Assembly (NCBI GenBank): GCA_947461175.1
Contig: CANHIY010000007.1
Span: 1 to 45,197 of the forward strand
Direction: 5' to 3'
Source: Bacteriovoracaceae bacterium
GTDB taxonomy: Bacteria; Bdellovibrionota; Bacteriovoracia; Bacteriovoracales; Bacteriovoracaceae
Length of the DNA: 45,197 nucleotides
Below the pieces are notes generated by a model. That model was not told the origin of the DNA, searched no databases, and saw nothing but the letters and a program-made list of their open reading frames with translations. This document shows, piece by piece, positions 33,743 through 42,380 of the stretch. The translations under genes were made by a program, and so were the position numbers. Position 1 is the first letter of the stretch. Each line of letters begins with the position of its first letter.

Positions 33743-36394
33743 TTAAGAGATAACTTGAGTTTTCAAGTCATGAAGCTTTTGGAGGGCCTCAATGGGAGTC
33801 ATGTTCAGAATATCCATGGACTTTAATTCCTTCTCAAGACCACTTAAATGATCGGGAATTGGAGTTACAGGAGGAGAGTCAAAGAAAGTTAATTGAGTGT
33901 TGAAGAATCCCTGGGACTTCGTATCCTGGGACTCAAGGTCCTTCAGAATATCCCTGGATCTTTTGAGAACTTCTTTAGGAAGTCCTGCAAGATCGGCCAC
34001 ATGGATACCGAAACTTTGAGTTGCTCCCTCTTCAATAAGTTCATACATGAACTGAATTTTTCCATTTTTTTGTTCTGTGCGCACGGTGAAATTTTTTGCT
34101 TCAGGCATTTCATTTACCACCTCAATGAGTTCGTGATAATGAGTGGCAAACAAGGTGATGGCCTTTAGTTTTTTTACAAAATGCTCAACTAAGGCCCATG
34201 CAATAGAGAGTCCATCATAGGTAGATGTTCCGCGTCCAATTTCATCAAGAATAATTAGAGATCTATCCGAGGCATGCCGGAGGATTTCCGCAGTCTCTGC
34301 CATCTCCACCATGAAGGTAGACTGGCCCTTAATGATATCATCCGAGGCTCCGAGACGGGAAAATAAATAATCGCAAACACCAAGTTCAGCACTCGCCGCA
34401 GGGACAAAGCACCCCATCTGTGCCAGGTACTGGATGATAGCGACTTCTCTCATGACTGTGGTTTTTCCGGCCATGTTCGGTCCAGTGATAAGACCAAAAT
34501 AACTTTCCTCATTCAGTACAATATTGTGAGTGATAAAGCTGTCTTTAATGTTTGATTTAATCAGGGGGTGCCAGGCACCGGAGATCTTAACAATTTTTTT
34601 ATTTTTATGAAGAACTGGTCTTGAAAAATTTTCCTGAAAACTCACCCAAGCAAGAGATTGGAACACGTCAATCTGAGCAAGCCTCTTTGCCACATCCAGA
34701 ATAAGGGGTGACCTCTCCTCAATGAGCGCACAGAAATCTTCAAAAATTTCTTTTTCAAGCTTTATGAGCTTGTCCATGGCCTGGGTCACATCTTTTTCAA
34801 AGGCTTCTAATTCTTCAGTCACATAACGTTCATTGTTAACTAGTGTCTGGCGTCTAATGAAAGTTTTGGGAACTTTTGATAAGTGAGAATTAGAAATTTC
34901 TATGAAATAGCCTGAGATATTATTGTGTTTGATTTTAAGATTACCAATACCTGTAGAGGAGCGGTACTTGGCTTCGAGTTTTAAAATTTCATCCGAGGCC
35001 GAGGTCGCAAGTTTTGCCAAACGGTCTCGTTCTGGGTGAGAACCTATTTTAATAAGGTTTCCTTTATCAAAGTGAGCGCCCATCTCATCGTTAATGGTGG
35101 AGCGGATTTTTTGGGAAATATCAGAGAGAAATTCGATATCTTTTTTAGGGAGTTTTTGAAAAAAGTTAAAACCCTCTGCTTCCATGTCACTTTCAATAGA
35201 CATGAATTTTTCAAAAGACCCTGAAAGATTAAGGATGTCTCCTGCTAGTGCTTTTTTCACAGAAACTTTTGCCATAATCCGATCAATATCTCTTACGTCG
35301 CTTAAGGTTTCCCGTAGTTTTTTAATGAAATCTGGTTTGGCGATTAATCCAGCTATGAGATCAAGCCGTTTATTCAATGAAACATGATCACAAAGAGGTG
35401 TTTGAAAATATTGACGAAGGTACCTCGTCCCCATGGAGGATTTGGTTCTATCCATGAAGCCTATGATAGAATTTGAGGCTGACTCCCTGGTTCTTGGAAA
35501 AATTTCTAGACCTGTGAGAGTAGCGTAAGTGACCTTCATATTCTCCTCATTGTTTAGGAGTTTAAAAGGCCGCAAGTGACTCATCTTCTCAAGAGACTGA
35601 GTGGAGGAAACGTAATAACTTAAGGCGCCCAAAGGAGAGAGGATGGCAGGAATTTGCGCCAGGACACCATCTCTTTGGTAAGTTGGGATGAGTTTTTGGA
35701 TGTAGTATCCAGTATGTTTTTCTTCAAAATACTCCTGTGAAAGATGAGTTTTTAAGGCTTCAATACTTTGAAGATAATCATCTATGAGAGGGTATTCATC
35801 CCACTGGCCAAGATAAGAAATAAATTCTTTGGGGCGGACCATGAGAAGGCGCTCGCAAAACTCTTCAATGGTTTTAAAGGTCGTTCCATAAAAATCACCG
35901 GTCGTAAAATCAAGAAGAATAAGGATGAATTGATTTCCATTTTTAAAACCAGAGGAAAGGAACTTATTTTCTGTCGCCACAGTTTTATCTAAATCATAGG
36001 GCATGCCTGGGGAAACAATCTGAGTGACTCCTCGTTTTACGATCCCTTTAACGGACTTAGGGTCTTCTAGTTGTTCACATATCACGACTTTTTTCCCACT
36101 TTGGGAGATGCGGTCAATATAGGTGGCAGCGGCATGATGAGGAATACCGGCCATGGGAATTGGAATGTCAGCTATTTTGCCTCTTACGGTGAGTGAAATA
36201 TTAAGGAGTCTTGCGGCCTCTTTGGCATCCTCAAAAAACATTTCATAAAAGTCTCCCATGCGGAACATAAGGAGAATATCTGGGTACTGTTTCTTGACCT
36301 GATAGTACTGCTCCATCATGGGGGTCAATTTGATGCCTGAATTTACTAATTGGGTAAGGGTGAGGTTAGGATCTTGATGAGGTGCATTTTTCAT
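33743..36394 (-). CDS. mutS: DNA mismatch repair protein MutS
   Basis: MutS recognises mismatches and starts repair. The N-terminal mismatch-reading motif F-x-E is present in 'RMGDFYEMFFEDAKEA'. The C-terminal ABC-type ATPase has Walker A GPNMAGKTT, a signature/Walker B region 'LIILDEIGRGTSTYDGLSIAWALVEHF' (split by loop residues) and 'LFATHYHEL'. A helix-turn-helix dimerisation segment follows. ATG 36394 gives 883 residues; an in-frame TTG at 36409 adds five hydrophobic residues and is less likely. The long MSH4/5-type variations are absent. Slipped-strand errors at the tetranucleotide tract elsewhere in this window would be a natural substrate for this protein. Confidence 0.96.
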   Translation of the reverse strand: MKNAPHQDPNLTLTQLVNSGIKLTPMMEQYYQVKKQYPDILLMFRMGDFYEMFFEDAKEAARLLNISLTVRGKIADIPIPMAGIPHHAAATYIDRISQSGKKVVICEQLEDPKSVKGIVKRGVTQIVSPGMPYDLDKTVATENKFLSSGFKNGNQFILILLDFTTGDFYGTTFKTIEEFCERLLMVRPKEFISYLGQWDEYPLIDDYLQSIEALKTHLSQEYFEEKHTGYYIQKLIPTYQRDGVLAQIPAILSPLGALSYYVSSTQSLEKMSHLRPFKLLNNEENMKVTYATLTGLEIFPRTRESASNSIIGFMDRTKSSMGTRYLRQYFQTPLCDHVSLNKRLDLIAGLIAKPDFIKKLRETLSDVRDIDRIMAKVSVKKALAGDILNLSGSFEKFMSIESDMEAEGFNFFQKLPKKDIEFLSDISQKIRSTINDEMGAHFDKGNLIKIGSHPERDRLAKLATSASDEILKLEAKYRSSTGIGNLKIKHNNISGYFIEISNSHLSKVPKTFIRRQTLVNNERYVTEELEAFEKDVTQAMDKLIKLEKEIFEDFCALIEERSPLILDVAKRLAQIDVFQSLAWVSFQENFSRPVLHKNKKIVKISGAWHPLIKSNIKDSFITHNIVLNEESYFGLITGPNMAGKTTVMREVAIIQYLAQMGCFVPAASAELGVCDYLFSRLGASDDIIKGQSTFMVEMAETAEILRHASDRSLIILDEIGRGTSTYDGLSIAWALVEHFVKKLKAITLFATHYHELIEVVNEMPEAKNFTVRTEQKNGKIQFMYELIEEGATQSFGIHVADLAGLPKEVLKRSRDILKDLESQDTKSQGFFNTQLTFFDSPPVTPIPDHLSGLEKELKSMDILNMTPIEALQKLHDLKTQVIS

Positions 36395-36440
36395 TGGGAA
36401 AAAATACAAAAACCAATCAAATACGTCACCTTATTTCCCC

Positions 36441-36446
36441 TGACAA
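36441..36446. promoter_or_regulatory. Candidate shared -35 region of the divergent mutS and lptC promoters
   Basis: TGACAA reads TTGTCA on the minus strand, 17 bases from TATTTG toward mutS. Shifted one base (CTGACA) on the plus strand it stands about 18 bases from TACCTA toward lptC. Both -10 matches are weak. Confidence 0.28.
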
Positions 36447-36500
36447 TTAAGGGTTCTGGGGGATACCTAGAACGAAGCAAAGAGATTATAATAAGGAATG

Positions 36501-37493
36501 ATGAATATTCGGGATTTTAAATCAATAATAATTATTTTTTTATACTTTGTTTTCAACCTCGCCATTGTCTTCATCGGTCTCACAACAGAACCTGCAAAAA
36601 ATGAATCCAATCAACTGGCGAAAAGTCTTGCCCCTGAGTTCACTGAAATTTCACAACTAGAATACTTTCACCTGAAAGATTCCACTCCACAAATGTCCTT
36701 ATCTGCAGAACATATGAAATCTCAAAATGAGGATTTTGCAGAATTTACTGTCCCTAAAGGTGTTTATAATTATCAGGAAAAAAATAAGCTCATTCAATAT
36801 GAAGCCCTGGAAGGCATTTACCAAAAGAACCGAGAAATTCTTGTACTCTCTAAAAACGTGAAGATTCACTCCGAGAAATCTGATTACCAGGCTGACCACT
36901 TGAAATATTATTTTAAAAAAGACGTGATTGTAGGGAAGGGGAATGTAAAGTTTGAGGGAGAAGATCCAAAATCTAAGGATTTTGTGTCTATAAAATCAGA
37001 TTTTATGCGGGCAAAACCAGAGGCTCAGGTCAGTCGGTTTAAGGGGAATGTTCAAGGCAGTATGGAGAGAAAAAGAAAGTACGAGGGAAAAATGACCTTC
37101 GCCTCCAGTGTGTTTGAGTTTGATGGGAATAAGTCCCTTGCTAACCTCACTGGGGGAGTTCATTTAAAACGAGACAACTACGACATAACTGCTGGAAAAG
37201 GCGACATCTATCTGGAAAATTACAATAAAAAGCTCAAGTATTTTGTCCTAAATGACGATGTTAAGGTGTTAGAAAAACTTGAAACGAAGCAAGGACTTCA
37301 AGAGCGTAAAGCCTATGCTGAGCGCCTTGAGGGCTTTGGAAGTGATCAAAAAATGATCCTCACTGGAGCTCCAAGGGTTGAGATGGGGAAAGACATCATT
37401 AAGGGGTATCGCATAACGATCCGAGAAAATATTGATCTGGTTGAAGTCGATGATGCGATGTCTGATGTTCAGGTTAAAAGACCTAAAGACTAA
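36501..37493 (+). CDS. lptC: LptC-LptA fusion-like LPS export protein
   Basis: An N-terminal membrane anchor (residues about 7-27) is followed by an LptC-type beta-jellyroll. 'QMSLSAEHMKSQNEDFAEFTVPKGVYN', 'YEALEGIYQKNREILVLSKNVKIHS' and 'YQADHLKYYFKKDVIVGKGNVKFEG' are successive strand repeats. E. coli LptC ends near 190 residues; this protein runs to 330. Its last ~130 residues continue with OstA/LptA-like strands, ending 'MILTGAPRVEMGKDIIKGYRITI', the signature normally found at the LptA C-terminus. No separate lptA lies between it and lptB. It would anchor LptB2FG and form the start, perhaps much, of the periplasmic LPS bridge. ATG 36501 is preferred over 36498 for SD spacing. Confidence 0.82.
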   Translation: MNIRDFKSIIIIFLYFVFNLAIVFIGLTTEPAKNESNQLAKSLAPEFTEISQLEYFHLKDSTPQMSLSAEHMKSQNEDFAEFTVPKGVYNYQEKNKLIQYEALEGIYQKNREILVLSKNVKIHSEKSDYQADHLKYYFKKDVIVGKGNVKFEGEDPKSKDFVSIKSDFMRAKPEAQVSRFKGNVQGSMERKRKYEGKMTFASSVFEFDGNKSLANLTGGVHLKRDNYDITAGKGDIYLENYNKKLKYFVLNDDVKVLEKLETKQGLQERKAYAERLEGFGSDQKMILTGAPRVEMGKDIIKGYRITIRENIDLVEVDDAMSDVQVKRPKD

Positions 37494-37505
37494 AGGAATG
37501 GCCTA

Positions 37506-38243
37506 ATGAATGAATCAACGAATGCGAGCTTTCATGCAAGAGATCTTAAGAAAACATATAATGGTCGTGAAGTGGTTAAAAATGTCAGTATAGATGTTGA
37601 GCGAGGAGAAGTGGTGGGTCTTTTGGGACCAAATGGAGCAGGGAAAACCACCTCCTTTTACATGATGGTGGGGCTTGTGAAGGCCGACAAAGGGGAAATC
37701 AACCTGGATTCTGAAAATGTGACCCATCTTCCCTTGCATGTGAGGGCAAAAAAAGGAATCGGCTACCTACCTCAAGAGGCCAGTGTTTTCAGAGAGCTCA
37801 CCGTTGAAGAAAATATTTACTCAGTTCTGGAAGTGAGAAGTATCTCACAGAAGGAGCGAAAAAATACCCTGGATGATCTGATTCGGGATTTTGGTTTGGA
37901 TCATATAAGAAAATCAAAAGGTAAAGAGCTCTCTGGAGGAGAAAGAAGAAGAGTTGAGATCGCACGGGCCTTGGCCCTTGATCCAAAATTTGTTCTTCTG
38001 GATGAACCTTTTGCTGGAGTGGATCCCCTTGCGGTTCATGATATTCAGTCGATCATTAAGCGTCTTAAGCAAAGAAATATTGGAGTTCTTATTACGGATC
38101 ATAACGTGAGAGAAACTCTTGGTATTGTGGATAGGGCCTATATTATGAGCCATGGAGAGTTGCTGGTGAGTGGGACACCATCTGAAATTGTGAACAATGA
38201 AGTGGCCCGGAAGTTTTACTTGGGTGAAGAATTCAAGATGTAG
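37506..38243 (+). CDS. lptB: LPS export ABC transporter ATP-binding protein LptB
   Basis: LptB drives LPS extraction from the inner membrane with LptFG and LptC. Motifs are Walker [10 protein letters not shown], the LptB-type Q-loop region '[15 protein letters not shown]', signature LSGGERRR, Walker B '[16 protein letters not shown]', and the H-loop in '[12 protein letters not shown]'. The last is an LptB hallmark, as is the ending '[32 protein letters not shown]' (only partly quoted motifs matter). It starts 12 bases after the lptC-like gene and ends 9 bases before rpoN, as in the conserved cluster of many Proteobacteria. Confidence 0.96.
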   Translation: MNESTNASFHARDLKKTYNGREVVKNVSIDVERGEVVGLLGPNGAGKTTSFYMMVGLVKADKGEINLDSENVTHLPLHVRAKKGIGYLPQEASVFRELTVEENIYSVLEVRSISQKERKNTLDDLIRDFGLDHIRKSKGKELSGGERRRVEIARALALDPKFVLLDEPFAGVDPLAVHDIQSIIKRLKQRNIGVLITDHNVRETLGIVDRAYIMSHGELLVSGTPSEIVNNEVARKFYLGEEFKM

Positions 38244-38252
38244 GGGAGAATA

Positions 38253-39707
38253 ATGGCGATTAAAATGCATCAAGGGCTTAAACAAACTCAAAGCCTCATG
38301 ATCACGCCTCAGCTTCAACAAGCGATTAAGTTACTCACACTTACTCACTTGGAGATGACGACACTGATCTCTCAGGAGATGGTTGAAAATCCCATGCTTG
38401 AAGAGATAGATGGTGAAGTCGATGCCATTCCTCAGGAAGAGTCCCGGGAAGAAATTGACGCCAAAGAAGCAACAACTGAAAATTTCTCCGGACCCGAACT
38501 CATAGAAGGCTCAAAGGAAAATTTTGACTGGGAGTCTTATACTGATTCGTTTAGCAGTAGTACCTCCTCTAGTCCCAACATGAAAGAATCCACTTCTCCG
38601 GATGATTTGCCGTCTTACGAAAATATGGTTTCCAAAGGCCAGTCTCTCCATGAGCATTTGGAGTGGCAGTTGAGAATGGAAAACTTAACTCAGGAAAAAT
38701 TAAATTTTTGTCTCGATATCATAGGGAACATTGATGATGACGGTTACCTTGAAATTCCCTTTGATGAAATTATTGGAAGGCATCCAAAACTTGATCAGGA
38801 TGAAGTCACTCGCCTTTTGGGAATGGTTCAGCACCTTGATCCAGTGGGGTGTGCCGCTCAGAATATCCAGGAGTGCTTAGGGATCCAGGCCCGGATACTT
38901 CCAGATAGATCCCCTCTGGTGGAACTCATCATTGAAAGAAATCTTCGTGACCTGGAGAAGAAAGACTACGTAAAAATTGCAAAGGATTTTGGTGTTTCCA
39001 AGGAAAAGGTAAAGGACGCAGAGCTTGTGATCATGGGTCTTAATCCTAAGCCTGGCCGCTTAGTCTCTTCTGAAGAGACTCAGTATGTGGTTCCGGATAT
39101 CTTTGTGGCACAAGTAGGAGGAGAGTTTGTTGTTCAAGTCAACGATGAAGGAGTTCCTCGTTTAAGGGTTTCCAATCTTTACAAATCCCTCATCAAAAAT
39201 AGTCAATCTGATGTGGAGGCCAAGGAATTTGTTCAAGATAAGTTAAGATCTGCTTTATGGCTTATTAAATCCATAGAGAACCGACAAAAAACGATCTACA
39301 AAGTGGCCAACTCCATCGTCAGGACTCAGCAGGATTTTTTTAAAAAAGGGCCTGCTTTCTTAAAACCTATGATCTTAAAAGATATTGCTAATGAAATTGG
39401 GATGCATGAATCTACTGTTTCAAGGGTGACCACGAATAAGTTTATGCACACTCCAATTGGAACTTTTGAACTTAAATATTTTTTCAATGCCGGTATTGGT
39501 GGCAAGAACGGTGGTATTGATATCGCTGGGGAGAGTCTTAAACTTAAAATCAAAGAACTGATCGTGAATGAGGATCCTAAACGGCCACTCTCTGATCAAA
39601 AAATTTCTGAGCTTTTAAGTACCAGGGATATTATTGTCGCACGTAGAACTGTTGCTAAATACCGTGAGATGATGAGCATTGCTCCTTCATCGAAAAGAAA
39701 GAAATAA
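38253..39707 (+). CDS. rpoN: RNA polymerase sigma-54 factor RpoN
   Basis: Sigma-54 directs RNA polymerase to -24/-12 promoters opened by AAA+ activators. Region I is Gln/Leu-rich ('LKQTQSLMITPQLQQAIKLL'). Region II (about residues 55-120) is acidic. The core-binding domain follows. The DNA-binding domain has the HTH 'ESTVSRVTTNKFMHTPIG', and the RpoN box is present as ARRTVAKYRE near the C-terminus. Length (484 aa) is normal. An AGGGGAG SD sits just before the ATG. The lptB-rpoN-hpf order is the classical one. No sigma-54 activator gene is seen in the window. Confidence 0.96.
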   Translation: MAIKMHQGLKQTQSLMITPQLQQAIKLLTLTHLEMTTLISQEMVENPMLEEIDGEVDAIPQEESREEIDAKEATTENFSGPELIEGSKENFDWESYTDSFSSSTSSSPNMKESTSPDDLPSYENMVSKGQSLHEHLEWQLRMENLTQEKLNFCLDIIGNIDDDGYLEIPFDEIIGRHPKLDQDEVTRLLGMVQHLDPVGCAAQNIQECLGIQARILPDRSPLVELIIERNLRDLEKKDYVKIAKDFGVSKEKVKDAELVIMGLNPKPGRLVSSEETQYVVPDIFVAQVGGEFVVQVNDEGVPRLRVSNLYKSLIKNSQSDVEAKEFVQDKLRSALWLIKSIENRQKTIYKVANSIVRTQQDFFKKGPAFLKPMILKDIANEIGMHESTVSRVTTNKFMHTPIGTFELKYFFNAGIGGKNGGIDIAGESLKLKIKELIVNEDPKRPLSDQKISELLSTRDIIVARRTVAKYREMMSIAPSSKRKK

Positions 39708-39728
39708 TTTTTCAAGGGGGTTTTAATG

Positions 39729-39768
39729 AATTAAATAACGATTTTATTTTTAGTGTGCGTTATTAATT
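39729..39768. promoter_or_regulatory. Inverted repeat upstream of hpf
   Basis: AATTAAATAACG (39729-39740) and CGTTATTAATT (39758-39768) form a near-perfect inverted repeat (one-base bulge) around an AT-rich 17-base spacer in the 82-base rpoN-hpf gap. It could be an operator or an mRNA hairpin. No T-tract follows. Confidence 0.42.
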
Positions 39769-39789
39769 TAATTTAGAGGCACGTCAATT

Positions 39790-40182
39790 ATGAAAATTAA
39801 AATTTCTTTTAAGAATTTAGAACACACTCCTTCTCTTGACCAACGGATCCAGGAAAAATCGGAAAAATTTAAGAAGTACTTCCAAGGGAACACCGTCGTT
39901 CACTGGTTCTGCTGGGTTCACAACGAAGAGCACTGGGCAGAAATCAAAGTTAACGGACCCAAATTTAGCTTTGTGGCCAAAGGATGCTCTGACAGCATGT
40001 ATAAGTCTCTAGATGTAGCTCTTGATAAAATGGAAAGGCAAATAGAGCGGCAGAAAGAACTTAAACGCAACAAGATGCATAGCCATCACTTCATCACTCC
40101 AAAATATTTACAAATTCAGGACTCTCTTCGAGATGAAGAGGAATCTCTTAATTGGGACTGGGAAGACCGGTCCGCCTCATAA
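39790..40182 (+). CDS. hpf: Ribosome hibernation promoting factor HPF/RaiA family
   Basis: A short-form HPF. The beta-alpha-beta-beta-beta-alpha fold starts 'MKIKISFKNLEHTPSLDQRIQEKSEKFKKYF' (only the pattern matters), with the second helix 'SMYKSLDVALDKMERQIERQKELKRNK'. Basic residues lie at its end. It binds the 30S decoding region and stabilises inactive 70S/100S ribosomes in starvation. The C-terminal ~35 residues are acidic and aromatic ('EEESLNWDWED') and lack the dimerisation domain of long HPF. The position after rpoN is the classical one. A GAGG element lies 11 bases before the ATG. Confidence 0.88.
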   Translation: MKIKISFKNLEHTPSLDQRIQEKSEKFKKYFQGNTVVHWFCWVHNEEHWAEIKVNGPKFSFVAKGCSDSMYKSLDVALDKMERQIERQKELKRNKMHSHHFITPKYLQIQDSLRDEEESLNWDWEDRSAS

Positions 40183-40199
40183 CTCTATAAATATTTTCC

Positions 40200-40221
40200 G
40201 AGGGCCCTATAAAGGGCCCTC
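40200..40221 (+). terminator. GC-rich hairpin after hpf
   Basis: GAGGGCCC and GGGCCCTC form a perfect 8-bp stem with a TATAAA loop, 17 bases after the hpf stop. No T-tract follows, so either it is a processed 3' end or a weak terminator. Confidence 0.55.
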
Positions 40222-40314
40222 TGCATACATCTCTCCTGTAGTGAAGTCATTCAAGCCGTGATATCTTTTTTCCAAACCCCATTTTTATCATTATTTTTGT
40301 AAGTTGAGATTCAG

Positions 40315-42072
40315 ATGTTTATCCAGCTCCTTATTCTCTTTTTCACGCTTAATCTTTTTGCAACTGAGGAATTAGAAATCATTGAAGTACAAGCGGAGAA
40401 GGATATTCATCGATTTACCTTTAGCACTTTTGAGACCATTTCTGAACGTAAACTGGAACAACAGCCGCTTGGATTAATTTCTCCAGAACTCCATTCCGTA
40501 CCTGGACTTATTGCCAGTCAAAATGGGGGACCAGGAGGGAGAGTTTCTTTTTTTATGAGAGGAACTGAGGCCCGCCATCTTTCTTTTACCCTCGATAGTT
40601 TAAAAATTAATGATATTTCCAATACCGACCGTCAGTTTGATGCTGCTTTCATGACTTCTTCTTTTATTAAGGAGATCAATATATACAAAGGTCCCCAGGC
40701 CGTTCTTTTTGGATCTGATGCCATGGGGGGACTGATAGATATGAAAACGAGGAAAGGGGAAAACGCACCGGAAACCGTCTTAAAAATAGGGGGAGGAAGT
40801 TTTGGGACGATGTCATCCTCCCTTCTCAATGATTGGCAGAAACATAACCATCGGGGAACTTTGTCTCTTACTCGTTTTCATACGGATGGACTCTCTAGGC
40901 TTAATGAAAAAAGATTTAACGCTAAAGAAAAAGATGCCACGGACATCACCCAAATCACTTCATCCTCTTCTCACGATTGGGGCCCTAAAATCCAAACGGA
41001 ATTGTTGACAGCTTATCTTCACGGGAAGGCAGAGCAGGACGGATTTTCTGATGATAATAACCATGATTACAGCTCCAACGATCAGTATCTTATTCAGCAA
41101 AAATCAAACCTCATTTTAAACGAGAATCAAAGCCTATCCCTCAGAAACGGCTTCAATCGGCACAACCGCTTCATTGAGGCCACATCCGATGATGATTATT
41201 TTAATGGTCATTTATTTCAGCACGAAATTCTCCATCGTCTAGAAGTTGGTCCTATTGGAATACTTTCAGGTCTCTCTAATGAACATGAAAATGCCAAAAC
41301 CACAGGGCTCGATAAGTCCTTTGATCTTAATTCTCTGTTTACTCAAAGCTCCTTTAAGAAAAATCATCTTAAATTTCATCTTGGTGGAAGACTAGACAAG
41401 CACTCAAGGTATGGAACATTTCTTACCGGTTCTGGAGGTCTAGGTTTTTATGACCTTCATTTTCAATACTCTCAAGGCTATAAGGCCCCATCTCTTTATC
41501 AACTCTACGCCCCTGATTCGTTTGGGTTCCCTATTGGAAATACAGATTTAGTACCTGAGGTAAACCACTCACTTGAGGCATCATGGAAAACAACAAAGGA
41601 CTCCTTCGATGGAGCAATCTCAGTTTTTCAAAACAGGCTTTCAAATCTTTTTTATTACTCATCAACCTTGGGTTACTTAAATCAGGAGAGTTTTATCGCT
41701 GAGGGAGTTGAGCTTTCAGGAAAAATTAAGTCCACTCAATTTGATTATTTTGCCAGTTTTACCCATCAGCAATTTAAAAAAAATGAGGGTCCCATCCTAA
41801 GACGTCCCTACAACTCAGCCCAACTAAAAGTTTCCTATTTTCCTGTGGAATCAATTGAGTTGAATGCAAACAGCCGTTGGTTTTCTTCACGAAAAGATAT
41901 CGAAGCAAAGCTTAATCCCTACGATGTGGTAGACCTAAACTTCATAAAAACCTGGAACCGTGATGAAGTGGTGGTTCAGTTACAAAACATCTTTAACCGA
42001 AATTACGAAGACATTTATGGTTTTAGTGTGATGACGAGGTCTGTGTTTTTAAGTTATTCCCATCGATTTTAA
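40315..42072 (+). CDS. TonB-dependent outer-membrane receptor (BtuB-like)
   Basis: The signal peptide (MFIQLLILFFTLNLFA, before TEELE) is short. A TonB-box-like 'LEIIEVQAEK' follows. The plug domain (about residues 35-135) shows 'SVPGLIASQNGGPGGRVSFFMRG' and 'EINIYKGPQAVLFGSDAMGGLIDM', both typical of BtuB/CirA-type receptors. A barrel of aromatic-alternating strands follows, ending 'VFLSYSHRF' with the terminal Phe recognised by BAM. At 585 aa it is at the small end, similar to BtuB. The substrate (cobalamin, iron chelate or other) is not readable, and no B12 riboswitch is apparent upstream. TonB/ExbBD are not in the window. Confidence 0.88.
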   Translation: MFIQLLILFFTLNLFATEELEIIEVQAEKDIHRFTFSTFETISERKLEQQPLGLISPELHSVPGLIASQNGGPGGRVSFFMRGTEARHLSFTLDSLKINDISNTDRQFDAAFMTSSFIKEINIYKGPQAVLFGSDAMGGLIDMKTRKGENAPETVLKIGGGSFGTMSSSLLNDWQKHNHRGTLSLTRFHTDGLSRLNEKRFNAKEKDATDITQITSSSSHDWGPKIQTELLTAYLHGKAEQDGFSDDNNHDYSSNDQYLIQQKSNLILNENQSLSLRNGFNRHNRFIEATSDDDYFNGHLFQHEILHRLEVGPIGILSGLSNEHENAKTTGLDKSFDLNSLFTQSSFKKNHLKFHLGGRLDKHSRYGTFLTGSGGLGFYDLHFQYSQGYKAPSLYQLYAPDSFGFPIGNTDLVPEVNHSLEASWKTTKDSFDGAISVFQNRLSNLFYYSSTLGYLNQESFIAEGVELSGKIKSTQFDYFASFTHQQFKKNEGPILRRPYNSAQLKVSYFPVESIELNANSRWFSSRKDIEAKLNPYDVVDLNFIKTWNRDEVVVQLQNIFNRNYEDIYGFSVMTRSVFLSYSHRF

Positions 42073-42380
42073 AGACTACAACTTTTACTTTGACAGGATT
42101 CATCATGTCCCTCAATTTCATCCTCAATGCTTTTTTGATAGTTTTTAAATTCCTCTGAGGATAATCCAAGACCATGGGAGAGAGTCTCAGATAATGTGGG
42201 ATGAATGACTTCCACCTCTAGGCCCATCTCTTCCATGGAGGCAGCGGCTTCATAGGCCCTTTCTGATTCCTCAATAGGACATTCAAAAAGAGTTTGTCCA
42301 CTTTGGAGGTCTCGGACTGTCAAATTCATCGTTTCTTTTTTCATGTCCTGATGGTAATAATCAAACTCATTCTTTGTCAA
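42069..42380 (-). CDS. Hypothetical protein with C-terminal Cys pair
   Basis: No family recognised. The 103-residue frame begins at TTG 42380 (AAGG about 9 bases upstream); ATG 42344 is a possible shorter start. A beta-rich N-terminal half ('MNLTVRDLQSGQTLFECPIEES') leads into a helical, acidic C-terminal half. The end is CQSKSCSL: two Cys four residues apart near the C-terminus, plus one in the first half, a possible metal or redox site. It overlaps the receptor gene tail-to-tail by four bases and the receiver-like gene head-to-head by seven if the long starts are right. Confidence 0.55.
   Translation of the reverse strand: MTKNEFDYYHQDMKKETMNLTVRDLQSGQTLFECPIEESERAYEAAASMEEMGLEVEVIHPTLSETLSHGLGLSSEEFKNYQKSIEDEIEGHDESCQSKSCSL

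Noticed and set aside
37914-38321. 135-residue minus-strand frame across the lptB/rpoN junction
   Set aside because: It is a shadow of two unmistakable genes on the plus strand, with no family pattern in the antisense product.
40183-40314. Cobalamin riboswitch upstream of the BtuB-like receptor
   Set aside because: I could not find a B12-box-like conserved segment or the multi-stem layout in the 130-base gap; only the hpf-side hairpin is present.
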